Positions 21,480-32,019 of a stretch of 64,000 nucleotides of DNA are shown here, piece by piece. The stretch is from the NCBI GenBank assembly GCA_021234155.1, contig JAJEKV010000218.1, positions 64,001 through 128,000 of the forward strand, in the 5' to 3' direction. The position numbers and the translations under genes are program-made. This DNA is from Isoetes taiwanensis. Taxonomy: Eukaryota; Streptophyta; Lycopodiopsida; Isoetales; Isoetaceae. Under the pieces are notes generated by a model. The model was given only the letters and a program-made list of their open reading frames with translations, was not told the DNA's origin and made no database searches. The stretch's first letter is position 1. Every line of letters starts with the position of its first letter.

Positions 21480-22880
21480 ACTTAACTGTGGTTAGCAACC
21501 TTACCCATGGCCGGGTTAATATCACGGGTTAGTCTTCTTACTCTAGTTACTTGGTGGTTTGTCAGGTAGACACATGTCATTCTGCACTTTTGTCGATGAC
21601 TTGTCTTATCAAAATGACACATCAAGCTTCTTGCCACTTTCATATCTCTAATGCCCTCGTGGCATCCCTTGATTGGCCTTCGAAGGCGGCCGCCTCCATC
21701 AGATAGCAGGCGCCAGTTTATAGTGTATTCAAATGCAAGCGTCTTATACCGAATCTAAAAGGTGGGCGGTTTTATTCATTAGTTAGAAATCGTACTACTG
21801 AGTAAAGTGCCACACCGTGTATTTTAGTCACTATTTAAGTATTGAGGGTACGTTCCCATGACCCAGATCCGACTCTAAAATAGATCCGACTCTAAAATTT
21901 GCTATAAGACAAAACAAAGTTTGCACCTGTTCCCCTGAAACACTTGACTTCCAAGCATTAGAAAAAATCTTCCAGAAATCCCCAGGCATTTCTGGACTAC
22001 AAAGTTGAACATGAGTTCTTATCGATCACATTGCATCAATGAGAACATGCCCTAAGCAATAAAAAGTTACATTGTGAAAGGAATCCATGAAAGATATGGG
22101 TTATGGGTCATGTAGCAAGTTGATCAACGTGAGAGATGCTTCATGTACGCATGCGTGACATTAAAACTACTATCTATCTATTCTTTTAAGGCTTGCATTC
22201 TTGACACCTTATATGTATGCTTTGGTTTTCTTGTACACTTTTTTTCTTTAGACTTTCTTAGGTCCGAATTGCATGACCTTGTGGGTGGCTATTTAAGTCT
22301 TTACTATAGTGCTACAACTAGTATTTATTTTATCACAATTATGAACTTACCTTTGTTAGTATCATGGGACTCATGTTAGTAGTTTTATGATTTTTTTATT
22401 CTTGTTTTATCTTCATCTTGTCATAGAAGTTTGTTAAATAACTGCCAAAAGCACTCTTGCTTTCTATCCATGGTTCTTAAATAATATAGTTCTTGCATGT
22501 GAAAACAAAGGTCTTTTCCATCATTACTCAGTCAGTTTTTGCCAAATTCGAACGATGAGGTGATGCATAATAATGAACAATTTGCATTCATGATTTCTCT
22601 TTGTTAATACTAAATGCTCTAAACTTGTGCAAATGGAGATGTATAAGTAATTCTAAAATGCGTGAACTTAGGAAGCACACAAATGAGAAGACATGTAATA
22701 ACATGCTCAAAGAACATCACATTCACACATCACAATGATACACGATTCGAAAGTTACACTATATTATATTCCATTTAATTTAAATATAGAATAGAATAGA
22801 TTAGAAAATTTTAAAGTCCAAATTAACATTTGTTGCTTTTACCAAAGCGATATTATTATGTGCAAGAAGGTCATAAATAA
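21480..22880. other. Spacer between LTP genes; nothing recognised
   Basis: AT-rich sequence with only short frames and no recognisable protein, RNA gene or repeat. It includes the upstream region of the first LTP gene and the downstream region of the second. Confidence 0.5.
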
Positions 22881-22883
22881 AAC

Positions 22884-23264
22884 CTAGCATTTGAGAGGAG
22901 GGGAGTTGGGGGGAGGAAGGGGGAGGTGACATTTGACGGGCATGGCCAATGCGGCGGTGGAGTTAAAACCAGGCAGTTTGGCAGTACCAGAAGTAAGCTT
23001 ACAAAAGCAAACTTCCTGTGGAGTGGTAGATTGGAGTCCATCACAACAGGCCAGAGTTGGGTCTGGAGGATTTGACCCCGTCAATGCAGCCACACAGGGC
23101 GCCAGCTTCAGCTGAGACAAGGTGCAGTTTATAGCATTTGGAGGCGTGCCTGCAACTGGCGTACCCGGTAGAACTGGTGTACCCGCTATACCTGGCCTTG
23201 CATTGGTTATTGTTATGGTCATGGCTATGGTCACCACCACCATGGCTGCCATTGCCATCTTCAT
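22884..23264 (-). CDS. Non-specific lipid transfer protein, secreted, second copy
   Basis: 126 residues. A hydrophobic signal peptide (AMAAMVVVTIAMTITITNA) is followed by a short Gly/Thr/Pro linker (TPVLPGTPVAGTP) absent from the neighbour. The eight-cysteine domain is spaced C-x9-C-x15-CC-x11-C-x-C-x23-C-x13-C with CCDGLQSTTPQEVC, nearly identical to the first gene. The tail is proline-rich (LPLPPPNSPPLKC). The shared spacing and the common DGL.STTPQEV block show the two are paralogues. A TATATATA box lies about 335 bases upstream. The start is the only methionine cluster before the hydrophobic segment. Confidence 0.88.
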   Translation of the reverse strand: MKMAMAAMVVVTIAMTITITNARPGIAGTPVLPGTPVAGTPPNAINCTLSQLKLAPCVAALTGSNPPDPTLACCDGLQSTTPQEVCFCKLTSGTAKLPGFNSTAALAMPVKCHLPLPPPNSPPLKC

Positions 23265-23597
23265 TTATATCCCTCCTTTTTTTCTGCCTTTATAGCCTGC
23301 AAAAAAACACCCATTTTCTTTTATCACATCAACACATTTGCTTAGCTCTTCAACCTCAAAAATGAACCTTTGCTCCTTCCTAACATTCTCATAGTCAACA
23401 AAAAATCTTAAAGTCATCAACACTTTGCTAAACCTAGAATACATTCTAAAAGCAAAGACTTCATTATAGGCATTCATCAATGCTAAATCTACAATACAAA
23501 TGAAAAGCAACAAAGCAAAGGGTGTTGATGATCCTCTACTTTACCTATCTCCTCAGAAGAATGTCTTGCCTATCGTTGCAAAGCCATAGAAATGGAG

Positions 23598-23607
23598 TAT
23601 ATATATA
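23598..23607 (-). promoter_or_regulatory. TATA box of second LTP gene
   Basis: CTATATATATA on the minus strand, about 335 bases before the start codon at 23264. The region between them may contain a 5' UTR intron, which I cannot confirm. Confidence 0.5.
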
Positions 23608-24059
23608 GCCATTAACCTAACTATAATTGGGTAACTAACCATGGTTTGTATTGTCTATTTTAAATTCTTGCTTTTCATTCTCTCCAAGTGGATGTCAGTG
23701 TATATTTAATTAGAATACTGTCCTATATATTTTGTTGTTTCTCAATGTTGAACATGCCTAGTATTAAAATTTGCAAAATAGTAGATGCCCATGAACACGT
23801 AATCAGGTCGTACAAATTTCCATGTGAATATTCTAGCATTTTTGATGACACTTGGCCCGTTGCACCCATCAAAAGAATTATGCAAGAATGATACTGTTTG
23901 AAATGAATTAAAATATAATAGATTGCATCCGCATAGACAAATTAACGAACCTGAGTATAATCTTTTAATGAAGGAGATTCCTTGCAAAAGGAAATGCAAA
24001 AAAAAGATAGTCTTTGGAATTTTAAACTGAAGAAGGGCTGCTCTAGAAGGTCAATATGG

Positions 24060-24865
24060 ATGACACTCGCCTTCTCTAAACCTCCCCTATATAATGGCCA
24101 TAGGTCCACAACATCTTACAACATGTTGGAGGGAGAAACGAGATCTTCAGATGGAAAAGAGGGCATACATGCAAACAACAATGAGGACCACAATTACCTA
24201 AAGCAATACTTAGAATGTACATTCTAAATAAGTTTTGGAATGCTAGGGCTTTAGAAATGGTAAAGCCGACACACTACAGAACTCAGATTAATTTTATGCT
24301 TGGCAGGGTATAGTACCTGTTGGCACATTTACCCATTAAAAAACACAGAATGATTGGATCAATTCGTATAGGAGCGATCCGCCTCAGAATTAAGACATGC
24401 AATTGGGCCTGTGAAGAACGAGGAGGATCTGCCGATGTTGCCAACTGAGAGTTATTGAAGATGAGTGCTATGCTTTGTAGAACTACCCAAAGATTTGGGC
24501 CTACCAAGGCACCTTATGTCGTCGGTTACACTAGTGGCAAAGCACTAGCATCATATCTCCGTGGAGGTAATTGACATGTGAACTCTCTTTGTCACTACAT
24601 CAAAATGCACAAATGTACTGTTTATCAGCAAGCTTATTACTGCAAAGGGTCTCTTGAAAACTCTTTGGGATATAGTTTTTTTAATCTTCGATAGTAATAG
24701 ATATGTCGTTTCTTTGTATGGTCCTATATGCCTTTTTGGTCTCTGTCTATTCTATTATATTATATTCTATTCTATTCTTCTTGTCTAGTCTGTTGGGTGA
24801 ACAGATTATCACAAGAAATATGGAGGATAATAAAGAGAATTCTAAAAAAAAAAAAAAAAAAAAAA
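24060..24865 (+). mobile_element. LINE-derived remnant ending in poly-A
   Basis: One frame at 24395-24480 reads RRICRCCQLRVIEDECYAL, closely related to the segment near 7197, and the preceding ~150 bases align loosely with 7080-7160. It ends in 22 A residues (24844-24865) directly against the next element. No RT core remains, so family assignment rests on the cysteine motif. Confidence 0.4.
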
Positions 24866-25740
24866 GGGGGACTTAACTAGTCGGGGACAACAATCTTACT
24901 AGCCAATCAAACTACTTGTAGGTCAATCCTTTAGTAGCTTAATCATTCTATGCAGTGTCTTGAGCTTAGGATAAATATAGTGCATCATATCCAGGTCTAT
25001 ACAAGTTTCCTAACTTTAAATAGATAAAATACTTTTGTTTTCATACAATACAATACTTTCTTACCTCTAAAACTCATACTAAGTATGCCTTTTCATATGC
25101 CATATCTTTTACTTTTGCATGTATATTCAACCATAGGTTTAACTTTATGCATGTATTTCCACATGTCGTAACTCTTTTAAAGTTTACATGCACTTCCTGT
25201 CAAATCATGCATGAAGATTTACTCTATAACATACTCTTGTTTTCATTTTCCCTTTTTTTTAACAAAAATACCATGTTTACTCCCATTCATGGTTTCATAA
25301 CTATCTTTCTACTATATCCAGTTCTGAAACCAACATTGATTCAGTTGAGAGTTTTGCTTTTTCAGCCAACAAAATCATTTTTAAGCAAACTATGCTAAAA
25401 CTAGGAACACCTGTACTTAGATATTAGTTATCTGGCACAAACCAACATACACAAGCTGCAAATGAAAGGCTTAAACATCATCACACTTTAATTTCTGTTT
25501 GAGCGCGATGCACTACATGTAAGTTCGGAGTTTTCTTTGAGCCATTTAAGTTACAAAAACATTAAAATACCAGAGGTTTCATTACTTCTCCTCCTATCTT
25601 TCCGCTTATCATGGCATATACAAAATTGCCTACTTATCATACTTGAGATTCTTGCAAAGTCCACATATTCGATTCAATTCATCCTTTTGAGTCCGAACTC
25701 CTCATAACAACAAAAAAGGAAAGCACAATAGTAGAAGAAA

Positions 25741-25860
25741 TTCCACGTACCTGCAGTCAATCAAGTAAACGTTAGCAATAGGCTTGGTAACGATACAAGG
25801 GCCAAAGGTACATTGGAAATTTCTTGGCTCTTCGTCCTTCACCCATTGTACCTTTTTTTT
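25741..25860 (-). pseudogene. Family B conserved GPC...IAN...CR segment
   Basis: The frame reads FGPCIVTKPIANVYLIDCR and ends at CAG|GTACGTG, a good splice donor. Family A has GPCINTEYIANVCMVGCR and family C has PCLVTKFIANFDMFGCR at the same place, each followed by CAG or CAG-like GT. Conservation across three diverged families suggests a real exon, but the reading phase from ORF1 into it could not be made to fit. Confidence 0.45.
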
Positions 25861-26164
25861 GCCCTTGATTCGTTCAAGCTCAGATAAAATGAAAGGAAAT
25901 ACTGGACAACCATATAATACCAATAAGAATAACTAGTTCTGAAACTCTGTTAACTATTTACAACAGCTGTTACAAATCATCATAACAAGTCAGGGCAGTA
26001 TATTTATTTCGAGGCCTGCTATTCCTCATGTTTACCTTTGGGTCCTAAATTTTTAGTATTAAATAGTCTATTTTCTTAAACCAACCTTAAGCAGCTGTAA
26101 TATACTGCGTTGAATCCACAGGTCATTATGATCCTTTATCTAATCTGACCTCCTAGTAAAAAAG

Positions 26165-26503
26165 AAACTTATTTTTCATTACCTGAGCTTCATCTTCATC
26201 AGATGATACTTCCAAGTCATGTTGCGTTTCAGGAACAAAGTATTCTGTGCTGGGATTCGCCGTGGGATAACCACCTTGCTGCCTATTAAAACCACTGCTT
26301 CTTTTAGCCAACTGCCCTATATTGCTATCATCGTATCCCCTTTTGGGTGCATAGCCACGGCCTCTGCCTCTCCTTTCCATTTCTATTTCTTTAAACTTTA
26401 CTTCGCTATCACACCAAGCAAGTTCCCTTCTCAGACTTTCACAAAGCCGCTCCTCTTTGTCTGAGCAAACACTTTCACAACCGCTTCCAGAACTGCCTCC
26501 CAT
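26165..26503 (-). pseudogene. Family B ORF1 exon, Arg/Gly-rich
   Basis: Reads MERRGRGRGY, KRGYDDS, GFNRQQGGY and then FVPETQHDLEVSSDEDEAQ. Family A has MERRGSGRGF, RRGYSD, GFNKRAA and FVPETQLGDEVSSEEEDLQ at the matching place. In both, the last glutamine codon is CAG followed by GT, a plausible splice donor. RG-rich proteins often bind RNA, which would suit a gag-like role; that is inference. Confidence 0.55.
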
Positions 26504-26922
26504 TCCTACGTTTAATAGCGGGGGTTATTGCTGGTCATAAAGACCAGTTGGCTTACCAGTTGCAAATCCGACCCCTGCCATCTCTGGTAACCCATATCAT
26601 GTATCGAGAATCTAAACCCTAGACATCTCTATTTAATTTTGGCGACTTGTCGCCTTATATTAAGCCCCTTAACATATTTTAAGGGGCTAGGGTTATGGTC
26701 ATATATAAATACCCTTAGTATTAACACCTTCCCATACGATAATCAACTGCCAAATTGATTCTAGCTTATACACCTAGGTCATAGCATACACCCTTTGCCC
26801 ACAAAGTCATTACATGCTTAAGTCTTATACTCCCAATATTATATGTTTGCCTAACCTTCATTCCTGATAGTTTTCCTACCATGTAGATAATGAGTGTGCA
26901 AACATTAAGCATCTCCTTTTAT

Positions 26923-27050
26923 AAAAAAAAAACCCTACCTCCATCCGTAGGATTGTACAAAGAACCCCTGTATCATAAACTGCTTACTGTAACCATAAGG
27001 TGAGTAGACCCCTACTAGTTACAGTAGGGGAATTACCCAACCTTTCCTAT
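26923..27050 (-). promoter_or_regulatory. Family B leader module: A-tract and hairpin
   Basis: Contains the A tract (26923-26932) followed by CCC, a CCGTAGG block, and a hairpin with 7-bp stem CCCCTAC/GTAGGGG (27009-27030). The loop can pair with a CTGTAAC-like segment upstream on the plus strand. It corresponds to 45950-46084 in family A. The TATA box seen in A and C is degraded here. Confidence 0.55.
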
Positions 27051-27075
27051 AGAATTGAATTTCTGTCATACATGT

Positions 27076-27470
27076 CTATTTTTGAACCAAATTAGTATAA
27101 CAACAGTGCCCCTTTATCATTTGCAACAATGTGTTGACATCATATTTTAATCCAGGGAATTCTTTGGCTCCGATGTATTTGAACACCCTTCTTTCTACTC
27201 CCATTTTATCAAATCCATTGCTCACGAACTTGTTTATCAGCTCCTGAATATCTCGTGCAGCATTCATAGGATCGCTATTTACATACATGCATGGCATTAT
27301 CTGTGAAAGAATCACGTTTCGGGCTTGAAAATATGGTCTACAGCTTGCTGCATGTACGAATTTCATGGCCTCAAAGGGAAGATATTCCCTTTTATCATAT
27401 TTAGTGGTCTGGAAGATGCCAAGCCCTGTTATATTTAAGAAGTTTGCTAGATATTTCGTCTCCTTCTTAA
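27076..27470 (-). pseudogene. Family B reverse transcriptase C-terminus
   Basis: Reads ANFLNIT, FQTTKYDKREYLPFEAMKF, SCRPYFQARNVILSQIMP, AARDIQELINKFV and FPGLKYDVNTLLQMIK. This matches block by block the end of the family A RT, which follows its YMDD motif. The part upstream of ANFLN is not present. Confidence 0.65.
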
Positions 27471-27479
27471 CACTAGAGT

Positions 27480-28560
27480 TGTTACTGGAACTATCCTGGG
27501 TTCATCCACCAGAATTGGTCCAGCATACCCTCTGCCACTTAAACCCAGATATCTAACAAGAGAAATTTCCATTTCATAAGATACCACCACCTTTGGAATC
27601 TTCACTTGATTCTTTATGGCTATGGAGAATTTCAGGACCAATGGATTTACTGATATGTTGTGGTGATTGCCCAAATCTTATAGAATTCAGCAGTTTTTAC
27701 GCCAGGCCAGAACTGCATTTTCTAAACTTTCTAGCATAAAGGGGTCCAAACATTTCTAAAATTGAAAGTAGTTGATGTTTTATTATAAAACATGTTGATT
27801 TGCATGTTTTCATGTGTCGCTGCTATTAGATGACAGTATATGAAGTTGTCAAACCATATTTAGCTCAAAATTTGTGTTTGAGGTTGTGAATTGTTTCTTC
27901 TTTATTATAACAAGTTTTGACGTAAGACTTGTGGCCATAAATTGTCAACTCTAAGAGCTATAATTCAATAATTTTTTTGAAGTCTCCATAAGTCGCGTTG
28001 ATCTCAATTTTCATAAAAGAAGATTCGACACAGAATCCAGGACAAAAATAGAACTAAAATGGTGTAAGTAAACTCATGTATAAGCTTTCTAAGGGCAATA
28101 AATGATGCATTCCATACATTCCACTTACTACATAATAAAGAATGTTATCAACTTAAATATGGTGAATAACTATGTATTCTTTATATTTAGAAGTGGTTGT
28201 CAGTATACAAAATTGGAGCTTAGTTAAGGTAATAGTACAAAAAACTCATCTTTTATGATTGGCAATATTTTTTTTATGAATGTGACCCTTGCTTGGCAAT
28301 ATAGACATGAATTTCATGTTAAAAGTAACACATTATGTAGAAGATTTGATTTAAAATAGAAATGGACCATTTCTAATTTGTACTTAGGCTTGCCATATTT
28401 TAAAGCAAGATAACATTCTTTTTCAACTCATGATTGACAAAACATGTGATACAAGTACAAAAATATAGTTTGTATCGTCTTAGTGCAGAACATACGATGA
28501 AATCTTCTTATTTTTTACTATCATAAACTTAGGACACATGTTTGCTACTTAGGAGTTCCT
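27480..28560. other. No gene recognised
   Basis: AT-rich DNA with short frames only. No repeat family from elsewhere in the window was recognised here. Confidence 0.5.
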
Positions 28561-28847
28561 ATTTTCATTCCATATATAAAGCAGTATCATTTTTGTTCTT
28601 AAAAAAAATAGGAGGTAATTTTTTTTCGAAAAATGACCGCCACAGACATCGTATGTGTCCATTGCATTTTCCAATTCCAACAAAAAGAAAAATCTTCAGC
28701 CCGCCACGTGCCACAGCCAAACTGGTATATTCTCTTTCTTGCTCCTCAAGCAATCTCTCCGGTGGCTATTTACATTCCTTGCCCTGCAAGCCCCTTTCCC
28801 CGCCTTTCTCAAATCTTTGGTGGGGTGGAGTTGTGGTTGAGGGCGGG

Positions 28848-29225
28848 ATGGCAAAGCGGCGACCATGGCAGCTCCCGAATGGCCTTGGCAGACCCGAGCC
28901 AGGGAGTGGCAAAGAAGAAGGTGTTCGCAATAAAGAAGCAGATTCGGGCGGCAACAATGGCTATGCCATGCCTATCATAGGCCTTGGCGTATGGCGGGCA
29001 GATCCCGGGCGCCCATGAGCTCATCTTCCATGCTCTTCGACTGGGCTACCGCCATTTCAATTGTGCAGGTTTGTCTCCATCCCTTTCCTCAAACACTTTC
29101 AAATCTGCGACTTTTTGCTAGATGATAACTTAATGCTTTATGTGAGATAAACCCATTACCGCAGCCGCTTATCAAAATGAAAAGGAAGTTGGTAGCGCTT
29201 TGGCAGAGGCCATATCCTCGTACTC
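28848..29225 (+). pseudogene. Aldo-keto reductase fragment, two exons
   Basis: Aldo-keto reductases reduce sugars and carbonyl compounds using NADPH. The frame near 28960 reads YAMPIIGLGVWRADPG. After a one-base shift near 29010 it continues HELIFHALRLGYRHFNCA, matching the N-terminal beta strand and the RHFDCA block of sorbitol-6-phosphate-dehydrogenase-like family members. A splice donor (GCAG|GTTTGT) ends this exon at 29068. After a 96-base intron, the acceptor CCGCAG at 29164 leads into AYQNEKEVGSALAEA, the next conserved block, in frame. Sequence after about 29225 no longer matches. The first ~35 residues (basic, Gly-rich) are not typical of the family. The fragment covers only the first ~60 residues of a ~310-residue enzyme, so it is a truncated pseudogene. 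Confidence 0.75.
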
Positions 29226-30542
29226 TCAACTGTGCAGTAAACCGCCTCCGGAATCGGATTTATGAATCCATGGCTGCCCGAGTCCATGCTACACAGAGAC
29301 CCTTTTGCGTAATAACTATGTCTACAGCCGCAAGAGACATAGAAAAATGTAAGAAGGAAATGACCACAGTAATTCAAGCCTTGCACCCCTTTCAACGAGA
29401 ACCCTTTTATAACCCATGAGCAAATGGCGTTTGCGCCGCTACAAAGCGGAACCCAAATACGCCATCCTCCATAGCCAACCACTGTTATCCTTGCTCCTGC
29501 AGTCCTAGCTTTAGTGGGTAAAATAGTTTAGATTTCCCAAAATTTCGGTTTAGTTTTTGCAATTTCCCAGCCCAGGACCTCTGCTCATTATTCGATTGAT
29601 GATTTTCATGCTTAATCTTGCATCATACTACTGCGTGGCGGACTAATGCTGAATTTGGCCTCAAAATTCTTCTTAACCTGTCCCCACGGTATCCCCAAGT
29701 TCGCAAATTCAAGCAGCAGCACTAAATTGGAAATTGGACAGATTCCAAAGATGCGATTGAATTAGAATTAGAAGCAAGAGCAGAAGGAAGAAGCACAAGA
29801 AGAATAAGAAGTGGATTGAAGAGATATGAATATATCTTTGCGTGACGGGCGTGCAAGCACTCATTTGGGGGACCCAACAGCCATGGCCAACAAAACAAAG
29901 CACCCATCACAGGATTTTGGCCTACAGGTTCTTATCCGGTAGCTAAAAATTTGTGAGAGTCACAAAACCCCACCACGAAATTGATTAAAAAAAAAGGGAA
30001 GTCGCAAGTCCGGCAGTCCGGCCCCATAGCCATGGCGAGAGCCATAGCCATAGCCTTCTTGAGCCTTCTTATCTGCCCGTCCTCGGGCCCGTCACTGGGG
30101 CCGTCAAGGCCGTCTCTGTTGGTCGCTCCCGTTCGCGTTTTACCTATATCAAATTTATTTCTCTTTTTTATGGGAGAATGTCTTTAAAGGACGCGGTTCA
30201 GATAAAGGATAACGATTAAAAGAAGCCAAATGGATAACATATTGTTTGTGAAATAGTAAAAGCCAACACGAACTGCTCTCTAACTAGAATAAAAACCTCA
30301 ACACGCCTCCATGTAGTTACAAGAAACAAAAGATCCAATAATAAGAGGAATCCAAAATATAAGATTTGTCAAAGAAAACCAAAATGGGGGAGGAATTCTA
30401 GAATGCTGAGATAAAGGTAACGTATTTTGTGGCAAGGCCCTTGAAACGATTTTGTCGCCCACTAGATCTACTGCCATAGCCAGCCAGCGATGTTTTGTAG
30501 CGGTGTCGATTAAAGAAAATTGGTTAGCTAGTTGCTCTGCAC

Positions 30543-30566
30543 ATATATATATATATATATATATAT
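30543..30566. repeat. (AT)n microsatellite
   Basis: Twelve uninterrupted AT units. Confidence 0.9.
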
Positions 30567-31121
30567 CTTGAATAGTTGTCCAACAACCTGAACTCAAAGC
30601 AACTCATAACTCAAAGCAATTCAGGAAATGTTTTGGATCATTGATCCTCTTGATGACTTATAGGTACCTATTAGATCAGCCCCATTCAAAATTGATAGCT
30701 CTGGAGCAATGGAGCTACTTAAAGATCAGCTACTAAACATCTAGATAGCCACTTTATGTTTTTTCATCTCCATTAATAATGGCATCATTTACCATATTTT
30801 TTACACCTAGATAAAAATTAAATAAATTCCAAAGGCTCAGATCCTTCCATGCAACATCATTACTAAAGGATGGGACCAAGGATGCAGGTTCAACTCCTGC
30901 AGGTTCTAGCGCGTGGATACGGGATGATGATGAGACACTCCTTTTTTCTGATATCTCAGTGAAGAGAAATGCTCTTTTGATTTAATGCAAAACATCTTTA
31001 GTAACAAGTCGTTATGATCAATATTGTTCTATCGTGCAGGTACTGAAAACAAGGCAACAAAATGCAGGTTCAAATCCTACATCTTCTAGCATGCATAGAC
31101 GAGTTGGGGAAGAGAAACGTT

Positions 31122-31145
31122 CGCGGCGGCCGTAAGGCCGCCGCG
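31122..31145. repeat. GC-rich perfect palindrome
   Basis: CGCGGCGGCC and GGCCGCCGCG are exact reverse complements separated by GTAA. It stands out in AT-rich surroundings just downstream of a tRNA T-arm-like motif. Confidence 0.8.
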
Positions 31146-32007
31146 ATAAGTTTCTTGTAGGTATAATAATAGTAACTTTAGCTTGTCTTTCATGATAGAC
31201 TATAATTTTTATGGACTTAAGCTTCATTGACAACATAGATTTCCAATTTGATGTCAAAAATAACATACTACTACATCTAAGACATGAATATAAATAGGCA
31301 TAGACAATTATGGTCCACAATTAGATGAATTGGGTATAGAAGTAAATCTCTTTAAGTATCATTACCAATTCTATTTATTGTTCATTTGTCACTTATACAA
31401 TGATATGGTGATTTTCTACCTTCTCTAATATACTTTTTGTAAGAATAAGTGGAGATTCATATAGGTTTAATTTGCTTGTGCTTCAACATTACCATTAAAT
31501 AAGGCAATTCTAGCAATTAACTAATTTTTTCAAATAGAATACTATACATGGAATCTATATATTCTTAAGGTGAGTTTAAAACCAATTAAGATGATGATGT
31601 TCTGGATTTTTGAATGATCCTAAGCCATGTGAACCAACAGTAGAAAACAGACGTAGCAGTCTAACTTTATTTTTCATAGTTATAGCTTTTTATATTTGTT
31701 CTTCGTTCTTTTGCATTACTTCGACAACTTGAGAAGTTTGAAAATACAAGTTTTGAGTTCACCATTCAATGCATAGGTTTATGAAATCCATGGAACGCGT
31801 AATCTAACAGATAACTTGGAATGGACACTAGAAAGTTTACTCTAAACCTCAAGATAATGAGCATTGATTATTTTTAATGAATGGAGTGTTTCATAAGGTG
31901 CTTATATCCCACAATTGAAACTGAAATCGATTAAGATAAGGGAGTTCTTAATTTTAAAAAGAAGGTGGACCAGTAATGGTCCCAGGAAAACAAACCTTTC
32001 TTGATTT

Positions 32008-32019
32008 CTTGTGAACAAA
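32008..32019. repeat. LINE target-site duplication, left
   Basis: CTTGTGAACAAA, identical to 36893-36904. Confidence 0.75.

Larger units (their letters stand above)
24866..27470 (-). mobile_element. Penelope-like element, family B, degraded partial copy
   Basis: A diverged relative of the array at 43.8-59 kb, in the same orientation. Its low-coordinate end (GGGGGACTTAACTAGTC, then CTTACTAGCCAATCA and GTCAATCCTT) aligns with the family A end. The Arg/Gly-rich ORF1 segment, the GPC...IAN...CR segment, the A-tract plus hairpin module and the RT C-terminus follow in the same order. The element stops inside the RT, so ORF-A and the RT core are missing. Similarity to family A is clear at protein level but weak at nucleotide level. 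Confidence 0.7.
29230..31920. other. No gene recognised; short repeats
   Basis: Contains (AT)n at 30543-30566, a GC-rich palindrome at 31122-31145, and two related segments (near 30880-30910 and 31060-31095) with GCAGGTTCAA(C/A)TCCT followed by TTCTAGC, like a tRNA T arm. No protein-coding gene could be supported. Confidence 0.5.
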
